Below are positions 1-5,162 of a DNA stretch of 5,162 bases, piece after piece. The translations under genes and the position numbers were made by a program. Origin of the DNA: an uncultured Prevotella sp. (GTDB lineage: Bacteria; Bacteroidota; Bacteroidia; Bacteroidales; Bacteroidaceae). The notes under the pieces were generated by a model. It worked only from the letters and a program-made list of their open reading frames with translations. It was not told the origin of the DNA and made no database searches. The first letter of the stretch is position 1. Every line of letters starts with the position of its first letter. Location of the stretch: NCBI GenBank assembly GCA_900551985.1, contig URYG01000229.1:1-5162 (forward strand). The letters are read 5' to 3'.

Positions 1-714
1 CTTGGCGGCAGAAGTCCGGTTGCTGGGCACGATGTAGCGATGCAGATTGTCGAGCAGCCGGTATTCATCCACCAGGTCGTCGAGCGACTTGGTTTTCTTC
101 TTCTTTCCGCTCTGTTTCCTGCTGAGGAAGATTTTGCTGAGCGGCATGAGCACGATGATGCCGATGGCGATGACGATGATGCCCACGGGGAAGAAGCTGA
201 AGAAGGCGAGCGGCTTGAATCCCGCCTCGGTAAGCACCTCGTCGATGACCAGGTTGGGCGGCGTACCGATGAGTGTGAGCATTCCGCCCAGACTTCCGGC
301 GAAGGCGAGCGGCATGAGGAAGCGCGACGACTGCATGCCCGAACCAGCTGCCAGGCTCATGATGATAGGCATCATGAGTGCCACCGTACCGGTATTGCTC
401 ACGAAGGCTCCGATAAAGGAGGTTACGAGCATCACCAGCAGGAAGGTGATGGTTTCGTTGCCGCGCGAGAGTGCCATCAGTTTATTGCCCGTCAGCTTGG
501 CGAGACCGGTCTGCATGATGGCTCCACCCACCACGAAGAGTCCGATCATCATGACGACGATGGGCGAAGAGAAACCAGCCAGAGCTTCGGCTGGCGTAAG
601 GATTCCGAAAACCAGGAGTGCTGCCAAGGCTGTGAGCGCCACGATATCGGCTCTCACCTTGCCCCAAATAAACATGGCAACCGTAATGATCAAGATAATA
701 AGCGTTATTGTCAT
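1..714 (-). CDS. SLC13/DASS-family permease, N-terminal part (cut by the left window edge)
   Basis: Inner-membrane transporter of the SLC13 (divalent anion:Na+ symporter) / ArsB-like superfamily. The substrate cannot be told from this fragment; the family takes up dicarboxylates, sulfate or related anions. Only 238 codons are present and the C-terminal part lies beyond the left edge. Hydrophobic segments are visible at about residues 2-18, 22-39, 49-68, 87-121, 131-151 and 168-191. Two family-style motifs are clear: SNTGTV at 106-111 and GTPPNLVID at 150-158, which sits where substrate/ion-binding hairpins occur in this fold. After the last segment comes a lysine-rich stretch (199-209) and then a soluble part (LDNLHRYIVPSN, about 221-232) resembling the start of a TrkA-C/RCK-C regulatory domain, which some SLC13 permeases carry in a cytoplasmic loop; that domain call is inference. 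The start is the ATG at 714. An in-frame stop at 757-759 bounds the upstream side, and a -7 box lies 33 bp upstream. It is transcribed divergently from the inositol synthase gene. Confidence 0.88.
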   Translation of the reverse strand, partial: MTITLIILIITVAMFIWGKVRADIVALTALAALLVFGILTPAEALAGFSSPIVVMMIGLFVVGGAIMQTGLAKLTGNKLMALSRGNETITFLLVMLVTSFIGAFVSNTGTVALMMPIIMSLAAGSGMQSSRFLMPLAFAGSLGGMLTLIGTPPNLVIDEVLTEAGFKPLAFFSFFPVGIIVIAIGIIVLMPLSKIFLSRKQSGKKKKTKSLDDLVDEYRLLDNLHRYIVPSNRTSAAK

Positions 715-747
715 GCTATAAAAACTTTGAATTTTTAAAATATGATG

Positions 748-755
748 CAAAGATA
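748..755 (-). promoter_or_regulatory. Bacteroidota -7 promoter box for the permease gene
   Basis: The minus strand reads TATCTTTG, an exact match to the Bacteroidota sigma-ABfr -7 consensus TAnnTTTG. It lies 33 bp upstream of the permease ATG, so the predicted leader is only about 25-30 nt. No convincing -33 TTG is seen at the usual 19-21 bp spacing, so the promoter may be weak or activator-dependent. Confidence 0.6.
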
Positions 756-852
756 CTTACTTTTTCTCGCTTTTTTCGCCTCCACAATGCTAATTTTTCT
801 AAATTTATGGCAGATTATAGGGGGAAACTGCACTTTATTCATCAGTTTTCAG

Positions 853-860
853 TACCTTTG
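853..860 (+). promoter_or_regulatory. Bacteroidota -7 promoter box for the inositol-phosphate synthase gene
   Basis: TACCTTTG is an exact TAnnTTTG match, 120 bp upstream of the synthase ATG. The -33 region is poor: the nearest candidate is CTG at 828-830, 22 bp upstream, and no TTG sits at the ideal distance. Transcription would start near 865-870 and give a leader of about 110-115 nt containing the repeats at 888-978. About 100 bp separate this box from the divergent -7 box at 748-755, leaving room for a shared regulator, though no clear operator palindrome is visible. Confidence 0.65.
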
Positions 861-887
861 CCCCCGATTCAATCAACAGAATAAAGA

Positions 888-978
888 AGAAGATCAATCT
901 CCGAAAATCAGAAGATAATCAATCTCCGAAAATAGAAGATCAATCATTCAATAAATAGAAGACTTAATAATTCATTAG
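888..978 (+). repeat. Four degenerate 22-24 nt direct repeats in the leader of the synthase gene
   Basis: Units begin with AGAAGA at 888, 910, 934 and 957, so successive periods are 22, 24 and 23 nt. The first two contain an exact 16-nt repeat, ATCAATCTCCGAAAAT, at 893-908 and 918-933. The third keeps AGAAGATCAATC and then diverges, and the fourth keeps only AGAAGA plus an A/T-rich remainder. The array fills most of the space between the predicted transcription start and the ATG at 981. The tract is A-rich, poor in G and looks unstructured. There is no Shine-Dalgarno sequence, as usual in Bacteroidota. Confidence 0.7.
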
Positions 979-980
979 AA

Positions 981-2309
<1,329 letters not shown>

Positions 2310-2336
2310 TTTTAATTAGTACCATTATACTATTGG

Positions 2337-2380
2337 TCCCGATAGAGACAGATTCCTGTTCTTTATCGGGATTTTTTTAT
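2337..2380 (+). terminator. Rho-independent terminator of the inositol-phosphate synthase gene
   Basis: TCCCGATA (2337-2344) pairs with TATCGGGA (2364-2371). The pairing continues inward through GAG (2345-2347) with CTT (2361-2363, including a G-T pair). After one bulged T at 2360, ACAG (2348-2351) pairs with CTGT (2356-2359) around a four-base loop. A run of seven T follows at 2372-2378. It starts 28 bp after the stop codon and lies upstream of the next promoter, so it separates the synthase from the SNF2 gene. Confidence 0.9.
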
Positions 2381-2405
2381 TCCTAATAAAAAACATCAGA
2401 AAATC

Positions 2406-2437
2406 TTTGCCTATCTCAATAATTTATGTTAACTTTG
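2406..2437 (+). promoter_or_regulatory. Promoter of the SNF2-family gene (-33 and -7 boxes)
   Basis: TTTG at 2406-2409, then a 20-bp gap, then TAACTTTG at 2430-2437. Both boxes and the spacing match the Bacteroidota housekeeping promoter pattern. It is the best-formed promoter in the window. Transcription would start near 2443-2447, giving a leader of roughly 75-80 nt before the ATG at 2523. Confidence 0.78.
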
Positions 2438-2460
2438 CGCTCTGAATAATCAAACTGAAA

Positions 2461-2507
2461 GAAACATTCAATCAGATAGAAACATTCAACCATAACGAAA
2501 CATTTAA
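2461..2507 (+). repeat. Three 11-nt repeats with an exact 18-nt period in the SNF2 gene leader
   Basis: GAAACATTCAA occurs at 2461-2471 and 2479-2489, and GAAACATTTAA at 2497-2507. Start-to-start spacing is 18 nt both times, while the seven bases between copies differ. The array lies wholly in the predicted leader, ending 15 nt before the start codon. Like the synthase leader it is A-rich and G-poor with no Shine-Dalgarno sequence. Confidence 0.72.
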
Positions 2508-2522
2508 AAACAAGATAGCAAA

Positions 2523-5162
2523 ATGAACGAATTCTTGTCACAACTCAAGAAACTCTCTCCCATCACTGCCCCCCAAGGCAGCAAGCTGATGACGGGTAAG
2601 GAGATTTTCTTTATGCTGAAAAAAGGCGAACACGATACATTCATCATACCCGTGGATAAAAGAATGCACCGCGTGGAAGCTGACTATCATTTCTATAGCG
2701 GCGACGTTTCACAACTTCTGCGAAGCATCGATGCCATCAGGGAAGAAATGGCTTTCCAAATCACATGGAATGACAACGGGGTCAGCGACATCAGTCTCAA
2801 CCAGAACCCGCACCTGCTCTACCAGCTTGTAAGATGCAAGAACCTGGTAGATGAAAAGGGAAAAAGCATCAGCGTTTCCTGCGAATCCACCGTATTGCAA
2901 CTGGTGCTCAAGAAATACGGCAACAACATCGAACCTCATTTCATCATCCCTTCAACTGATAACGATGAGGAATTCGACATCTCTAAAAAATACGTCAACA
3001 ACCAGCTGTTCATCACTCTCCTCTCCGACAGTTTCGTACTTTACAAAAATGTAATCTACCCCATCTCTTCCATCGGCGACAACTATCATCAGCTCAGCTT
3101 CTTTGCCACCCGCTTCACCATCGACATAATGGAACAATACCTTTCCGTTTTCTTCTCTTTCATAGAAAACGTACAGGTGGTGTTCGAGGATTACGAAGTA
3201 GAATACCCAGAAAATGAGCTGATTCCAACCCCTTCGCTCTCATTCGAAAAGATTGATGCCGACAAGACGCTCTTCCTAAGACTGGTGGAATCGGTGAAGG
3301 GACTGCCAATTGACTTTGTTCAGCAGTTCGACCTGAGCAGGGTGGCTCAGCTTACGCTGGATAAGAAAATAAGGGTAAACCGTCTGGCTCATCTTCCGGC
3401 AGAAGTAGGCTGCGCCGCCCTGAAGAAGGAAATCAACCAGTTTGCCCCAAGCAAGGAAGCCAAGAAGGATGTTTATGTGGAAGGCAATCTCTTCATCATC
3501 CCAGAAGAAACGGCAGGTCCATTCCTGCTCAACGCCCTGCCTACCCTGCTGCACACCTACCAGCTGGTGGGTGCCGAGAAGCTGCGCGAGTATAAGGTGA
3601 AGCCCGTAAAGCCGAAGCTGAACATCAGCCTCTCATCGGGTATCGACTTCCTGGAGGGCGACGCCACGCTGGATGTGGAGAACGAAACCCTCTCGCTGCA
3701 GCAGGTGCTCCAGGATTACAACAAGAAGAAATACATCCAGCTATCGGATGGCAACCGCGCCATCATCGAAGATTCCTACATGCGCAAGCTGGAACGCATC
3801 TTCATGCAGAAGAAGGGAAAGACTGGAAAGGATGGAAAGATAAAAATTTCTTTCTTCGACCTGCCTGAAGTGGAGGAACTGATCAACGGCGAACTGGAGG
3901 GCGAGGCCTTCAAGCACCACCGCGAGGTGTACGAAGGATTCAACCACCTGGCAGAAGAGAACCTGAAGACGCCGAAGCTGAAAGCCACGCTGCGCCCCTA
4001 CCAGGCAGAAGGCATCAAGTGGATCAAGTATCTTTACGACAACAACCTGGGTGGTTGCCTTGCCGACGACATGGGTCTGGGAAAGACCGTGCAGACCATC
4101 GGCACGCTCACCCTCATCTATCCCAAGGAGAAGAAGCCAACGCTCATCGTAATGCCACGAAGCCTGCTCTTCAACTGGCAGAACGAATTGAAGAAGTTTG
4201 CCCCTCAGCTATCGGTTTACACCTATTATGCCAACGATCGCGACATCAAGGAGGCGATGAAGCACCAGGTGATTCTCACCACCTACGCTCTGGTGCGCAA
4301 CGACATAGAGGATTTCAGAAAGAAGAAATTCCACTACGTGATTCTCGACGAGAGCCAGAACATCAAGAACATGACCACACAGACCACCCAGGCAGCCCTG
4401 CTGCTGCAAGCCGAGCATAGACTTGCCCTGAGCGGTACGCCTGTGGAGAACAACCTGGGCGAACTCTATTCGCTCTTCCGCTTCCTGAACCCTACGATGT
4501 TCGGCACGCTCGACAACTTCAACAGCCGCTACGCCACGCCTATCCAGAAAGACGGCGACACGGATGCACTCCTCAGTCTGCGCAAGAAGATATTCCCATT
4601 CATGCTGCGCCGACTGAAGAAGGACGTGCTGAAGGACTTGCCAGACAGAATAGAGCAGACGCTCTACGTGGAGATGAGTCCGGAGCAGCACGATTTCTAC
4701 GAGCGAAGAAGACTGTATTATTACACCCAGGTACGCCAGACCATAGCTGCCGAAGGCATTGGCAAATCGCAGTTTGTCATGTTCCAGGCTTTGAACGAGC
4801 TTCGCCGCATCGCCTCCATCCCGGAGAGTCTGAGCGACGGTCACATCAAATCGCCTAAGCTCGAACAGCTTGCCGACTCGCTGATGGAAGCCGTATCCAA
4901 TGGTCACAAAGTGGTGGTATTCTTCAACTTCATCGCCGGCATCGAGGAGCTGAGCGAGCTACTCGACCAGAACGGCATCGACTATGCCTGCATGACAGGT
5001 TCTACGAGAGACCGCCGCAGCATAGTGGAGCGATTCCAGAACGACCCACAATGCAAGGTGATGCTGATGACGCTGAAGACGGGTGGCGTGGGACTGAACC
5101 TTACAGCCGCCGACACCGTGTTTATCTTCGAGCCATGGTGGAACAAGGCTGCCGAGGAACAA
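2523..5162 (+). CDS. SNF2-family helicase-like ATPase (C-terminus cut by the right window edge)
   Basis: Swi2/Snf2-type superfamily 2 ATPase, expected to move along double-stranded DNA and remodel protein-DNA complexes; its partner or pathway is unknown. The first 880 codons are present with no stop. Residues 1 to about 485 match no domain I can name and include a lysine/glycine-rich linker at 430-441. The ATPase core begins with LRPYQ (490-494). It continues with Walker A GLGKT (518-522), motif II DESQ (609-612, within VILDESQNIKN), motif III SGTP (637-640) followed by VENNLGELYSLFRFLNP, motif IV VVVFFNF (797-803), motif V TGGVGLN (853-859) and the start of motif VI at PWWNKAAEEQ (871-880), where the window ends. 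The DESQ box and the VENNLGELYSLF stretch are like bacterial SSO1653-type members rather than eukaryotic DEAH/DEGH forms. The arginine finger of motif VI is not in view. An in-frame TAA at 2505-2507 fixes ATG 2523 as the earliest possible ATG start. It has its own promoter and lies behind the synthase terminator, so it is a separate unit. Confidence 0.93.
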   Translation, partial: MNEFLSQLKKLSPITAPQGSKLMTGKEIFFMLKKGEHDTFIIPVDKRMHRVEADYHFYSGDVSQLLRSIDAIREEMAFQITWNDNGVSDISLNQNPHLLYQLVRCKNLVDEKGKSISVSCESTVLQLVLKKYGNNIEPHFIIPSTDNDEEFDISKKYVNNQLFITLLSDSFVLYKNVIYPISSIGDNYHQLSFFATRFTIDIMEQYLSVFFSFIENVQVVFEDYEVEYPENELIPTPSLSFEKIDADKTLFLRLVESVKGLPIDFVQQFDLSRVAQLTLDKKIRVNRLAHLPAEVGCAALKKEINQFAPSKEAKKDVYVEGNLFIIPEETAGPFLLNALPTLLHTYQLVGAEKLREYKVKPVKPKLNISLSSGIDFLEGDATLDVENETLSLQQVLQDYNKKKYIQLSDGNRAIIEDSYMRKLERIFMQKKGKTGKDGKIKISFFDLPEVEELINGELEGEAFKHHREVYEGFNHLAEENLKTPKLKATLRPYQAEGIKWIKYLYDNNLGGCLADDMGLGKTVQTIGTLTLIYPKEKKPTLIVMPRSLLFNWQNELKKFAPQLSVYTYYANDRDIKEAMKHQVILTTYALVRNDIEDFRKKKFHYVILDESQNIKNMTTQTTQAALLLQAEHRLALSGTPVENNLGELYSLFRFLNPTMFGTLDNFNSRYATPIQKDGDTDALLSLRKKIFPFMLRRLKKDVLKDLPDRIEQTLYVEMSPEQHDFYERRRLYYYTQVRQTIAAEGIGKSQFVMFQALNELRRIASIPESLSDGHIKSPKLEQLADSLMEAVSNGHKVVVFFNFIAGIEELSELLDQNGIDYACMTGSTRDRRSIVERFQNDPQCKVMLMTLKTGGVGLNLTAADTVFIFEPWWNKAAEEQ

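Noticed and set aside
40..738. Two long plus-strand open frames (about 225-230 codons) across the permease region
   Set aside because: They are antisense to the permease. One is dominated by low-complexity His/Glu/Asp runs and the other by Ser/Met/Thr, as expected from reading hydrophobic codons backwards. The minus-strand frame has coherent membrane segments, SLC13 motifs and a promoter box.
810..831. GCAG...CTGC inverted repeat in the divergent intergenic region
   Set aside because: A four-base arm with a 14-base interior is expected by chance in a region this size; no second copy or other operator features were seen.
2321..2337. Imperfect palindrome ACCATTATACTATTGGT just before the terminator
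   Set aside because: Only four plus two base pairs around a mismatch and a three-base loop. It overlaps the base of the terminator stem and is too weak to call an operator or a second terminator.
4209..4907. Minus-strand open frame of 232 codons inside the SNF2 gene
   Set aside because: It lies fully over helicase motifs II to IV in the plus-strand frame and shows no protein-family features of its own.
2523..5162. SNF2 ATPase as a DISARM-type or other antiphage defence component
   Set aside because: The only visible neighbours are an inositol synthase and a permease. No methylase, nuclease or phospholipase-like gene is in view, and the ATPase has its own housekeeping-type promoter. The right flank is not visible, so this is unsupported rather than disproved.

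Overview
The window looks like chromosomal DNA from a Bacteroidota organism, most plausibly a gut Prevotella/Segatella-type species; the genus is an inference from style, not a proven assignment. The evidence is three exact copies of the Bacteroidota -7 promoter box (TAnnTTTG) placed just upstream of the three genes, A-rich leaders without Shine-Dalgarno sequences, and a Bacteroidota-like inositol-phosphate synthase.

Layout: (1) positions 1-714, minus strand: the first 238 codons of an SLC13/DASS-type membrane permease that runs off the left edge. (2) 715-980: a divergent intergenic region with one promoter box per direction, then an A-rich leader of about 120 nt built from four degenerate 22-24 nt repeats. 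(3) 981-2309, plus strand: a complete myo-inositol-1-phosphate synthase gene (442 aa). (4) 2310-2522: a strong intrinsic terminator, a well-formed promoter (TTTG, 20 bp gap, TAACTTTG) and a leader carrying three copies of an 11-nt element at an exact 18-nt period. (5) 2523-5162, plus strand: the first 880 codons of a large SNF2-family ATPase, cut by the right edge inside helicase motif VI.

The three genes appear to be separate transcription units. Nothing in the sequence links their functions: a transporter, the committed step of inositol synthesis (in Bacteroidota a supply for inositol lipids), and a DNA-translocase-type ATPase. No RNA genes, insertion sequences, CRISPR arrays or phage genes were seen.

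I did not find a clearly new biological system. The points most worth a second look are the repeat-built 5' leaders shared in style, and partly in sequence, by two unrelated neighbouring genes; the unassigned N-terminal half of the SNF2 protein; and the position of the inositol synthase gene as a single transcription unit.
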